Shown here piece after piece: positions 22,314-32,200 of a DNA stretch of 64,000 bases. Position 1 is the stretch's first letter. Each line of letters opens with the position of its first letter. This stretch comes from Pelodera strongyloides (lineage: Eukaryota; Nematoda; Chromadorea; Rhabditida; Rhabditidae). The notes under the pieces were generated by a model that was given only the letters and a program-made list of their open reading frames with translations, was not told the origin of the DNA and searched no databases. The stretch covers positions 186,001 through 250,000 of the forward strand of contig JAANDG010000090.1 in NCBI GenBank assembly GCA_036852015.1, given 5' to 3'. A program made the translations under genes and the position numbers.

Positions 22314-25300
22314 TGTTTCTCTACGTAACAATTGGAATACTCTTTGCGTATACCGTTATTCTTATTGGTTTCTTCATGGGATGGTGCACACTCATACCGA
22401 CGAGGTAAGTAAACAATTTTAAGCCGCTTTGATTGATCTGTTTGAAACTCATAAGAACTGCGAGCTTCAAGTTTATCATGAAGTCTTCTACTAGTTTCCT
22501 GGACATGTTTATAATTAGTTAAAGTTTTGATGGAGAGGAGATTCAATATTGTCTCAAAAAGTTTCGAAACTTTATATATATAGTTTATTGATCACATATA
22601 TCAAAAAAGACACACATAATCAAATGGATACCCTAAGACGAACATGCTTCACAACAGCTCGTACTGACAAGGGCCCAACTACATACCACAATAATGTAAT
22701 TCAAAAATTCAAAACGCAAAATATCAAGAAACGTAACTAGTTACAATATAGTACCACTATCATAATCAATCCTTACATCCGTACTTTTCGATAAAAGCTT
22801 ATTCCATTGCTGATTCAAAGGCCTTGCCAAATGACTCACTAAAGTGGTCAAGTGATTGCTGATCTAATAACGGGATAGGTGGCACAGGTGGTTCAGCTGT
22901 TGGCAATTGCACAGGGTGTGCAATTGGTTCAATCACAGACAATTGAGGGGAGGGCATTACTAATTGCAGTTCCTCACGTGTGTTTTCGATAGGTGAAGTT
23001 GGTTCTTTGATCTCTGGCACACACGGGGTCAAAGGTTCTTCTCGAGCAGCTTTTCGACGAAGATATCCCTCATGTCTCTGCTTCGGAGTTTCTGCTCTCC
23101 GAACGTTGATGTGTGAGAGTTCAGGGGTCTTCTTGAGCCGCTCGGCGAGTTCCTTAAATAGAGGCAAACGAACACCAGCTTTCATTCGACATAGTATAGG
23201 GCGGGGATGGTTGCCGGGTTTCCCCATGCGACCAATTACATGGAAAGAATCGGGTGAGTAAGAGCACAGAGCCAAAACATTGGTTGTAATATTTAAATCA
23301 TTACTCACCCGTTCCGTTTCCTCCGCGTTGAGCAGCACAAAGTGGTCCTTTAGCTCACTCCGACGAAATCCTTCAGATAGTTCTTCGCGAATAAAAGACT
23401 TTAGCTCGGTGAATAATTCAGTGAGAGTAAATTGAATATTGTGGCGTATTGGGAAGTCTGGGCGAGAGGTAGGTGTAGGGATTTGGGAGTTATCAGGGTA
23501 GATCATTTCGGCGGTGGTGATGCGACCGCTCTCTGTTGGGTTAGAGGGGTCGAATGGTTAGAGGGGTCGAATGGTTAGAGGGGTCGAATGGTTAGAGGGG
23601 TCGAATGGTTAGAGGGGTCGAATGGTTAGAGGGGTCGAATGGTTAGAGGGGTCGAATGGTTAGAGGGGTCGAATGGTTAGAGGGGTCGAAACTGCTGCCA
23701 AAACTGCTGCCAAAATTTGGCCTTCAAGTATTGTGCTTTCTTCAAGTATTGCGAAATTTTTGTAGTAACGTCCAGTTATAAAGGACATTTATTTCAGATG
23801 TCATTCTCGAAGAGAACTCCCATTTTCAACTGTCAAATCTCCACGACGAAATACAAAGTACGTAGCAATTGATATGATATCATCAAGGTGAGTTTCTTCA
23901 TTTTGTTGGGCCTCTAACACCAATATCGACCAATCCCTACCTAGTTTTATCTCGAAAAACTACCAATTCAATGAAATGCAAAATATGGTATGTATTTATC
24001 ATTATTAATTTCAGCCAATCATGTGAGGTATTACGACACTTTCCCGAGAAAAAGGAGAGGAAACCACGAAGATGGAGCCTTGGAAATAAGCAAGCAAGGG
24101 TACGTTTTAGTTTTCAATCTAAAAAACCAAAATACCCTAGCAACCCGACCCATGCGCTTAATTATACAAGTTGTCTTAGCTTACTGTAAAGTTAGATCTA
24201 CGTATGCCAAGGTATACTCAACTTATAAACCAAATATAAACCGTTTATAACGTATAAACTTATCAGAAGGTTAAAAATGTTTAATATTGTCAGGCTCAAA
24301 AAGAGAGTCGGGAAAGCAGCAAGTCGAATTTGGATGATTATTTGCATCCAAAATATTCCCTACCGCCAGTCTCCATTGATTTGATAGATAGAAAGGTTGG
24401 TGATTGTATTTACTTATTACAAAGCATCCCCAATTCCCAATTACTTTTTGGATACTGTAGCTACTGTAGCTCGGATAACTGCCGGAAAGAAATTTAGAAA
24501 TTTGGAAATTAGAAAGGAAAGCGATGAATTTCGATCATGTCGTAACAATTTCCATCGTAATTTATACACGGTCATGCTGGTGAAATTTTTTTAACTCTTG
24601 CAAGTCACACGGTTTGTTTTACCGTACAACAACTAAAATAAAATTGTGTCATCAAACGTTTACTCACCAGAAGCCATGTCACCGCTCAATTTCCCTAAAG
24701 AGAATAATGCCTTTTCCCTGCAACTCTCACGTTCGAGTGATGTTTTCTCTCCCTTGGGAATAATTCCCCGGGAGAATTGAGAGGCTAATTTGGCTGGCCT
24801 GAACTCATGAAACCATTTCAGTGGGAATTCGAACTGTTATTACGAGTGCCTGGGAGGGCAGTACGCTCACAACCTCAACCAGAAGCGCTATTCGTGTAGA
24901 ACATTTCAATTCTGAAGTTTGGATTAAAGCGATATGACACGTGGTTTCGAAACACATGCCGGACAACTACGTTCCCATTTATTTTATACAAATTGCATGT
25001 ATATCTATACTATGCTCTACCGGAAAAGAATGATATACGTCTGATATAGTCGAATTCACATTTCACAAACCACGTAACACGCCACTTCAAAATATATTCA
25101 ATACAAATTGATAGTAAATTTAACTACCTCCAATTTCCCGCTGTTTTTCCAGAATGCTATTTTTCCTTTTTAGAAAATTTAGAAAATCGTGAGCAATTCT
25201 CATACTGCAGTCTTTCATTTAGGATATATTTTCTTGTATTATTTCCATGTGAAGATTCTCACTATCAGCATTGTAATTGAAAAATAGTACATAAGTCAGC

Positions 25301-26353
25301 GTAAATGTCAGAAATAGATTGCGTTAAGTAAGTAGCCAGCGGGTCTCAAAGCTTTACGCTTACAATTTATGCGTTCTATAACATTTTCTAATTCATTTGA
25401 ACCTTAATTTTGTTTTTATTGAATGTCATTTAACATTCAATTCACCCAATGTCTGTACATTTAGCTGTGAAGTATTTTCACGGGATTTTATTTATTTCGG
25501 GTTTCATTGCAATAACTTTTTACTTGCTTTTTAATCGAATAACTGATAAACATTTTGATTCTGACACTGTCTTTTGAGAATCAAAGCTTCCTAGGTAATA
25601 TGATAACATAATATAATATTTATTACGTACACACACAATGTATAACGCACAGTTTGCCATTGAACAATTCGCAGAAACCACATAAACTGAACGAACATAC
25701 AATATTACACAGGAAATCATATTATTACACAGGAAAACGAAATAATTGCCGAAATCACAGAAACCCCGTTCCTGACTGGTTAGTGGCCATTTGATGACCA
25801 CTTGATGACAGTTTCCGATGAAACTTGGTCATGGGTTGGTCACGAATTGGTCACCAAATGGACAGGTCAACGAGTAAATAGTTTATTTGCATTTTCAATT
25901 TTTCTTGAATGAAATATGTTTGATTTTGAACTTGTTCAGAAATTTTTGACTGTGTGAAATAATCATACACAATAAATGTATACAAGTTGTTATATAATTT
26001 AAAAAAATATAGCAAAGCAAAGCCATTTAACTTGTAGTTGTGTTCACGTGTCACTCAAAACAAACTATACTATAAACCTGGATCAACATATAAAAGCTTC
26101 ACAATACTATTTTCATCATTTATGTATTAAAAATGGATATTACGATATTACGTGTGAAAAGATCAAAATCAGATCGTATTTAGAAGCCAGAACCCAGACG
26201 CACATGCGTAGAACAGAGAGCACATACAAATCCTCTCTGCCCTCTTTTCTATATGACAGATATGGTCCTCCAACTACTGTAGAAAAGTCGAATAAAAGGT
26301 CCCGCTTGTCTCCAATCGAAGAAAGGCGGCACTTTGAATGTCTGGCTTTATAA
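22313..26353 (+). CDS. Single-pass membrane protein with basic cytosolic tail, unrecognised
   Basis: Exons 22313-22404, 23798-23857, 24015-24099, 24294-24395 join in phase. Residues about 2-26 (MFLYVTIGILFAYTVILIGF..) form an N-terminal transmembrane segment with no charged residue before it. Then comes a basic, Ser-rich tail (PRRNTNQSCEVLRHFPEKKE, KPRRWSLGNKQ) ending in an acidic/aromatic segment (SNLDDYLHPKYSLPP). RRWS resembles a basophilic kinase site. A probable last exon at 26184-26353 is rich in Arg and Ser (MRRTESTYKSSLPSFLYDRY, KRSRLSPIEE) and ends at TAA 26353, but it needs phase 1 while exon 4 ends in phase 0. A small exon between them is therefore missing from my model. An unrelated ORF lies antisense in intron 1. 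Family unknown. Confidence 0.65.
22799..23506 (-). CDS. Intact 235-codon ORF resembling a LINE ORF1-type protein, nested in an intron
   Basis: Uninterrupted frame from ATG at 23506 to the stop at 22799, lying antisense within intron 1 of the membrane-protein gene. The central block (VIGRMGKPGNHPRPILCRMK, then a helix FKELAERLKKTPELSHINVR and RRAETPKQRHEGYLRRKA) resembles the 'R.GKP....RP..' core and the 'L..K...L....V..D.TP.QR' tail found in ORF1-type nucleic-acid-binding proteins of nematode non-LTR elements. The N-terminal half has an acidic helix, the C-terminal half is Pro-rich. No RT ORF follows. It could be a solo retroelement ORF, a retrocopy, or a domesticated gene. A 17-bp minisatellite starts 34 bp upstream of its ATG. 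Confidence 0.6.
   Translation of the reverse strand: MIYPDNSQIPTPTSRPDFPIRHNIQFTLTELFTELKSFIREELSEGFRRSELKDHFVLLNAEETERVSNDLNITTNVLALCSYSPDSFHVIGRMGKPGNHPRPILCRMKAGVRLPLFKELAERLKKTPELSHINVRRAETPKQRHEGYLRRKAAREEPLTPCVPEIKEPTSPIENTREELQLVMPSPQLSVIEPIAHPVQLPTAEPPVPPIPLLDQQSLDHFSESFGKAFESAME
23540..23690. repeat. 17-bp minisatellite, about 8.9 copies
   Basis: Unit GTTAGAGGGGTCGAATG repeated head to tail without visible mismatch, ending in a partial copy. It is followed by two copies of ACTGCTGCCAAA. It lies just upstream of the antisense ORF and inside the host intron. The perfect copies suggest recent expansion. Confidence 0.97.
24940..25095. repeat. MITE family A copy
   Basis: Left end TTAAAGCGATATGACACGTG; right end ..CACAAACCACGTAACACGCCACTTCAAA. 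Inverted ends about 40 bp long with a few mismatches. Confidence 0.75.
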
Positions 26354-26753
26354 AGAAAAATAAGCCATTAAGAAACCATGAACCATTTGGGATAATTATG
26401 GTAGATGAGAGGATTTTTTACATTCAACCGAAAGAAAAACTGTTTTCGGTCGAAACCAGGACGACGGCATGAATTAAGCTTCACTTTACGTGGCTCCAAT
26501 AATTTTGAAAGTTCAGCAAATTTATGAGCTTCGGGCTCAAAGAATGATCACATGTAAAGATGTATGTCGAGTATAATTTAAATGAAATCCATGCAAAGGA
26601 TGTAATGTGAATGATACACTCAGTTCGTTACGATAAACGGAAGTAAACTGGAACGCTCCAATACTGAATATTGACCCATAATGTACAGGTGAATATAAAG
26701 ACAACTAAACAGAAACGTGCTTTATTGACAAAATAAAATCAGGTGGAGTTTGT

Positions 26754-27762
26754 TTATTGCATTATCGCCATTTTCTTCATCATTTCCAGCTCCATTTGTA
26801 GTTTCCGAATTTTCATTTGAAGACTGAAAAGTAAAATTGTTTTGCTATTTTGTAAACAATAATGATGAAACTGTGCGGTTGCGCCACGCGCCTAGGAGGT
26901 GGGAGTGCGGCGCAAAAATAGCTCACCCCAAGCGCAGCGCATTGTCTAGAGTTAGCAAGGGGGTTTCTTATAAGTACAACAAGTGAGCCACAGGTGTGCC
27001 ATAATTGCTCCACCAGGTGAATAATTATGAAAAGTTACCGTAATTCCCGTCGTTGTTGCTTCATCTGTTGTTGCATCTGCCGCAGCATCACTTTCTCTAC
27101 TCTCTCTTGTGGAGAACTAATTTGAGCAAACAATTCGGGAAATTCTGATTTCCTGAAATATTCACTGTAGTTGCGCGAGAGGAATCCCGATCCCCATCGT
27201 GCGGCCGTGCACCTTTTGCGCCGCATAAAAAGCGCGATATGTGTGCCGCATCCTCGCCGTGTACCCTCTATGTGCCAAACGCGTAGTTTGTCTTTTCTAG
27301 AGGTTTGATATTCGAAACAAAACTCACATTTGTTGAATAACTGACATGGCAGCATCACTGAAAATCCTTTGCATTTTAGGGATCATTTCGAGAGGTGAAG
27401 ACTCAACATTGCTGAACAAATGTTACAGTAAAGAAAAATATAGACGATAAAGTGCTATTGTACGTAGTAGGCTAAACGTATTCTTTACAATATTTAAAGT
27501 TTCTGTGCCCAACACACACACACACATAATACATGGAAAGGCAGTTTTCAAGCATACATTCTACAACCTACGTAGGATAATTCTTTAAAATACGATGATT
27601 GGTTTCTAATTTCTTGACAATTTCTTGGTATTTCACTCCAAGTAAGTACTTTCTAATTAGTTCCAGAAGATACTCTTACCTAGTGCTTGTTGTATTGGTA
27701 GTAGAAGTCGATGTAATAACACTGAATAAAGCGAATAAGCAAGCTAACGCAGTGAGTTGCAT
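26754..27762 (-). CDS. Small secreted helical protein (116 aa), unrecognised
   Basis: Exons 27762-27680, 27411-27328, 27152-27039, 26823-26754; all three junctions keep phase. The N-terminus MQLTALACLFALFSVITSTS is a clear signal peptide, followed by a Thr/Ser-rich spacer. The mature part is helical and amphipathic: a Met/Gln-rich segment (VEKVMLRQMQQQMKQQRREL) and a C-terminal coiled-coil-like stretch (KIRKLQMELEMMKKMAIMQ). It has no Cys in the mature region. This profile is common among nematode excretory/secretory proteins, but I do not recognise the family. Both the second and third introns carry a copy of the GC-rich repeat. Confidence 0.72.
26868..27005. repeat. GC-rich dispersed repeat (intronic)
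   Basis: TGCGCCACGCGCCTAGGAGG, AGTGCGGCGCAAAAATAG and AGTGAGCCACAGGTGTGCCA, in intron 3 of the secreted-protein gene. Confidence 0.7.
27180..27312. repeat. GC-rich dispersed repeat (intronic)
   Basis: GTGCGGCCGTGCACCTTTTG, GCGCCGCATAAAAAGCGCG and ATGTGTGCCGCATCCTCGCC in intron 2 of the secreted-protein gene. Confidence 0.7.
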
Positions 27763-28833
27763 TTGAATCACAATATTAAAAGGAAACAAAACTGTAGTTG
27801 AAAACTTTTCAGAGAAAATAAATGCTCTCAAATTCCACCTAACCGATAACTTTTTATTCACGTTTTTCTTTGCAACGTCATACACTTCGCCGAAATGAAT
27901 AATTGTTCAAAACAGAAATCAATGTTCAAGTTTACCTGGAATATGATGCAGAAATTTATATAGAAAAATGAATATCGAAAAATATATATACGAATGGTCC
28001 AATGGGCAGCGGTCTGTGGGCGTCCCAGGAGTCTGCGAAGTTGTACTATTTGGCTCACGTGTATTGTACAGGTGGCGGGCATATAGCGCAGTCTTCAAAA
28101 GGGGTGCGCCTCGTGCGCCAACTGAAGGACCCCATAAAAATGTAGACGGCTAAACGTTGGCGCGAAAAGTTTGCGCGGCGAAGGGTAGGCTGTATGAAAA
28201 TTGATGCAAAACCAGAAAAAAAAAGATTACGCGGCGACTTCGCCTTTTCTTCGCCAAGCTTTCGCAAAAGGGTGGTCTCGTCAGAACCTAGCGACAGTCT
28301 AGCGGATAGTGGACGGGTTGCGCGGCGAGTTGCAGGCGCAGCTGGATCTTGTTCGTCTTAAACTTAATAAATGACGCTCACCATCACTCTTTTCTCTCAA
28401 TGTGTTGCCTCAATTGCGCATTGAATTTTGAAATGGATAATTGCACCTCTTTTTTACTGTACACAAATATCTTCCCTCTCTAACACCAACGCTATTTCAA
28501 GTAATTATGACAACATGACCTCAGTATCTGACTCTCGTGACAACTAAATCCAGTTTATCCACACGAAAGCAACAATGAAAACACGTCAGAGTTTCCAATT
28601 TTAAAATGACCAGCAATCCCTTGACAGTTATCCTCTACATACATGTGTCGTTTAGTTGAAAATGAATAATTGTCATAGTTTACTGTAAGGAATTCAGTCA
28701 GTTGTAGGCTGTAGCCTCTACTCTCGTACACATTTCTTTCCTTCATTTCTCAACTTGGTTATTTTGGCTATTGTTGCACGATGAATTTGTGATTATTGTA
28801 GTTTAGATTTGAAGTTCAAGCACGATTATCTCC
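27763..28833. other. Divergent intergenic region with a GC-rich repeat
   Basis: Region between two divergently transcribed secreted-protein genes. 28060-28350 is GC-rich repeat (GGTGCGCCTCGTGCGCCAAC, TTGGCGCGAAAAGTTTGCGC, GGGTTGCGCGGCGAGTTGCA). No gene is recognised. It must hold both promoters. Confidence 0.6.
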
Positions 28834-29295
28834 ATGTTTCACCAAGTTGGCTTAGTCCTCTTGCTGTTCATTTTCATATTAACCCAAATCTCTTCTGTTA
28901 ATTCGCAATTATTTGGTGGATACTACAACAGTTATGGTTCGTGGCCGTTAGCTGGAAATGGATATGGTAAGTGGTATATTGTTTAGTAATAACTAAAAAT
29001 TTACAATTTGCGTTTTTGGCAACATTTCGAAAAAATCTACAGTGGCCAATGGGAAATCACGGTTCTTATATTAATCCATCCTACTAGCTCGCATTTTCAT
29101 ATCCTAAAGATCTGAGGAATTATTTGTCCTAAGGAATTCAGCATCCTAAATTGCATGCAAATCGGTGCCGTCACTACTTTATGCAAATTTGCAGGAGCAG
29201 GAGGTTATCCATATGGTGGCATGGGTATGTACGGTATGAGTGGTTACGGCCTTGGACCCAATGGAGCATGGTACGGTGGAAAGAGGAGGAGGTAG
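28834..29295 (+). CDS. Secreted Gly/Tyr-rich peptide precursor, NLP/caenacin-like
   Basis: Exons 28834-28966 and 29195-29295, joined in phase 1. Residues 1-24 form a signal peptide (MFHQVGLVLLLFIFILTQIS..). The mature part of about 53 residues is almost all Gly, Tyr, Ser, Pro and Met (QLFGGYYNSYGSWPLAGNGY, YPYGGMGMYGMSGYGLGPNG) and ends in a basic KRRR t tail after WYGG. This matches the style of the YGGW/YGGYG neuropeptide-like and caenacin peptides of nematode epidermis, several of which are antimicrobial or cuticle-associated in C. elegans. Orthology to any one member cannot be claimed. An AATAAA near 29602 could be its polyadenylation signal. Confidence 0.75.
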
Positions 29296-30304
29296 ATATG
29301 TGGAACGAAGTGAAATATACGATATTTAGAAATTAAACAGTATTTGTTTGAAGAATGGCATAAAATAGCCTTGCATGTTCCTCACCTCAAAAAATATATT
29401 ATGCTATGCATATTGTTTTGTAATCTGTTATTTTTATACATAGATAGTATTTAGTATAGCTTTGCATACCTCCCTGATCTCTTTCAGTATTATTTGTGTG
29501 TATGGTTATCCATTTTTTCAAGAGGGAAATCCACTACAATGACATTATTTGTGTTCTTTTGAATGTATACTGCTACTCTAACACATTGTTTTGAAAATCC
29601 AAATAAACACTTTTTATTGATCAAGACGAACAAAATAAAATATCAGTCAACGATGAAAACAACTACATGGTATTTTGTGTAAGGTGAAACAAAAACTATT
29701 TAGCTTGAAATGATAGTTACTAAAGAATGACAGAAACTAATGGTAAGTAAAATGACAGAAAACAAGAAATAAATGACAAATCTTAGAAAGATGACAGACA
29801 GAACAAATTCTAAATGACAGATCTTTCTATTAGTAGTAATAGTACGGAAATATTGCAAAGGGGTAGATCAGGTGATGAAACAGATATCAATATGATAACT
29901 GCTTCAATAAAATGAGAAGAAAAGTAATAAAAACTACATGCAAACACACAAAAAAGAACAATAACAAGCAAACAAGCATAGAATGAATAATTGTACAAAA
30001 ATCAATTAAGTAACAAAGCACGTCATAGTAAAATACAAAACTGTCAAAGGCCCACGAAAAATTTCCTCCATTTGCAACTTTTCATGAGCATAACCCTTAG
30101 TATATGCGTGAAAAAATCTGGGAAAAGAACTTCTAAATAAGCCTTAAAACCCCAAAAGTTTTCAAGAATACGACGTACACGAAAAAAAATATTAAAAAAA
30201 TTGCGGTTCGGCGAATAAACACATGTTCATTCGCCTCATATGACAACGCAACGGGTCAAGCAATAAAAAATAAAATGTATTTTCGAGGTTTACGGGTTTA
30301 CGCA

Positions 30305-30396
30305 TTTGAAGCGGTATGGCACGTGGTTTTTGAGACGTATGCTAGACTGGATTCCCAACGCGCAGGAAATCACAGAACACGTGGCATACCGCTTTA
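30305..30396. repeat. Short MITE family A copy
   Basis: GCATTTGAAGCGGTATGGCA..GTGGTTTTTGAGACG and inverted ..ACACGTGGCATACCGCTTTAA about 90 bp apart. It is the shortest member here, with most of the core lost. Confidence 0.8.
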
Positions 30397-31707
30397 ATAA
30401 TGTAATGTAACCTAAAACCAAGGATAAAGCAACGATCAATGATGACAGTATCTCACCGAAGTGAGAAAGCGATTTACACAGTGGGAACGCGAATTCATCT
30501 TGGAATTTTGTTAGAATTTTGTTCATTTCTTAGAATTGCTTAATTATTAGCAGATGAATCCACGTCTTGAAAGCCAAATATAAAACTATATACACTCATA
30601 TGACAGTGAGAGCGGGGGTCAAAAATGGGCATACGCTGAGGCTTAGCCATAAGCTACAAAAAATTAGGCATAGGCTGAGGCTTAAGCATAAGCTACAAAG
30701 TATAAAGTACAAAAAGAAAACAAACTACAAAGAACGCCCAAGTTGGCGTCGATGTTCTCTCAAAGTAATTGAGAAGAACCTCGTCCTTATGACATTGACG
30801 AACTGGAGGAGTCGAGAAAAAAAACAGGTAAAAAGGTAAAATAATCTAGGAAAATAAGTACCACATGGACTTGCCTCCGCACTATGAACCAACTCTATAC
30901 AGCCAACTTATATACCTCTGCCGGTATGAATGCAGCGCTAATTTAGCCAGTGCACTAGTTGATACAATTTGCCAAGGGACAGCTAGAAGTATGACTACCG
31001 TGGCTGAGCTTGGAGACAAAAGCACCTATATAGGTTTCCAATGAGGATTTGTGTGAAAAAGTCAATATATTGCAGAGGCAAGTAAAAAATAAAGCACGTA
31101 TAAAAAATGTATAAAAATTGGCGTAGTACGCCATGCATATGACATCAAGCGACGGGTTCAGAGAATAACATAGTGTTCCCGATTCTCGGACACCTAGCTT
31201 TGTGAGAGACATATTTATGCTATAATTTACGGCATACTAGCTAGCGCGAAGGAAAGGCTACCCGCGAGAGATACCCGGAGGTAGTCTACCACTAGACTGT
31301 CAGGGAAGAATGCTGTTAGGCCTTTCACTAAGCTACCAGTAACCGGGAAGACCTACCAAACTGTAATGTTTCGAAAACAGCTATGGTGTCCAAGTATCAG
31401 GGCAACTATTGCATATGCCCAACGGGCATAATAACTTGCAATGTAAATGAGGATCTAGTTCATACGAATCGATGTAATGAAAGAAAATAATACGAGTATT
31501 ATGCTATTTCGATTTACCAGTTATTTGTTAATTGAAAGGATCACAAAAAAAGTATCACACTGTAAAACAGTAAGTATTGTGTGTAGGTATATGCATATCG
31601 AGAATTCAGAGAAAAGATTCAAGAATAAGAAAATTGAAAACTAATAAGGACCTGTGCGTTGTGGTTCCGGAAATTGGGAATTGGGGTCCATAAAGGAAGG
31701 CTTTGAA

Positions 31708-31770
31708 GCCTAAGCCTAAGCCTAAGCCTACGCCTAAGCCTAAGCCTAAGCCTAAGCCTAAGCCTAAGCC
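31708..31770. repeat. Interstitial telomeric repeat (GCCTAA)n
   Basis: About ten head-to-tail GCCTAA units with a single variant (GCCTAC), i.e. TTAGGC on the minus strand, the nematode telomere repeat. Unique-looking sequence lies on both sides, so this is internal and not a chromosome end. Confidence 0.95.
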
Positions 31771-31800
31771 CTAGGCTTCCAGTTCCCTACCATTCTCCTT

Positions 31801-31960
31801 CTACCAATCATTGTCATTGGGTTTAGCAGTAGTCCTATCTCTTTCCACTTGACCACAGTGTCTTTTCAACTGAAGACCTTTTCGACGAAGATTCACACAC
31901 TGATCGAAACACTGGAATACTGTGATGTGAAAGTCTGTATGTATTATAAACCTGTGTGTC
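31801..31960 (-). other. Tentative extra Cys-rich exon downstream of the 34517 gene
   Basis: After a CACATCACAG acceptor the minus strand encodes a short Cys-containing segment (FQCFDQCVNLRRKGLQLKRH, then C and a polar tail) ending at TAG 31801. The spacing resembles the Cys pattern of the gene just upstream. It needs phase 1, which the last confirmed exon of that gene does not supply. It could be an alternative 3' end or a separate gene fragment. Confidence 0.35.
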
Positions 31961-32200
31961 CGAGCCAATGCTCCATTAGTAAGCATAGTCACGGAAAATG
32001 TGAAATCGTATTATCGATGCCGTAAGCTGCGGAGGATCATAAAATTGATAAGTTACTCACAGTAAAAGATATGAACGAAGTTTTTCCTTCTTTCATAGTT
32101 AACGTTTTCGAATAACGGTTCCCTTTCAGTTTTATTCAGCGGAGTGAAAGTCAATCACCTAACTGCATGCAGCTCAGTTCTTAGTTTATTTCTGAAATTA

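Larger units (their letters stand above)
29296..32200. other. Intergenic interval with repeats
   Basis: No gene is supported beyond the tentative exon at 31801-31960. It contains a MITE (30305-30396), telomere-like degenerate words (GCTGAGGCTTAGCCATAAGC and a second copy, 30635-30700) and a clear telomeric array (31708-31770). Confidence 0.55.

Noticed and set aside
23540..23690. CRISPR-like array
   Set aside because: Direct 17-bp repeats have no spacers, and the genome is eukaryotic; it is a minisatellite.
30567..30839. Basic 90-codon protein
   Set aside because: Composition comes from degenerate telomere-like repeats; no start context, no splice support.
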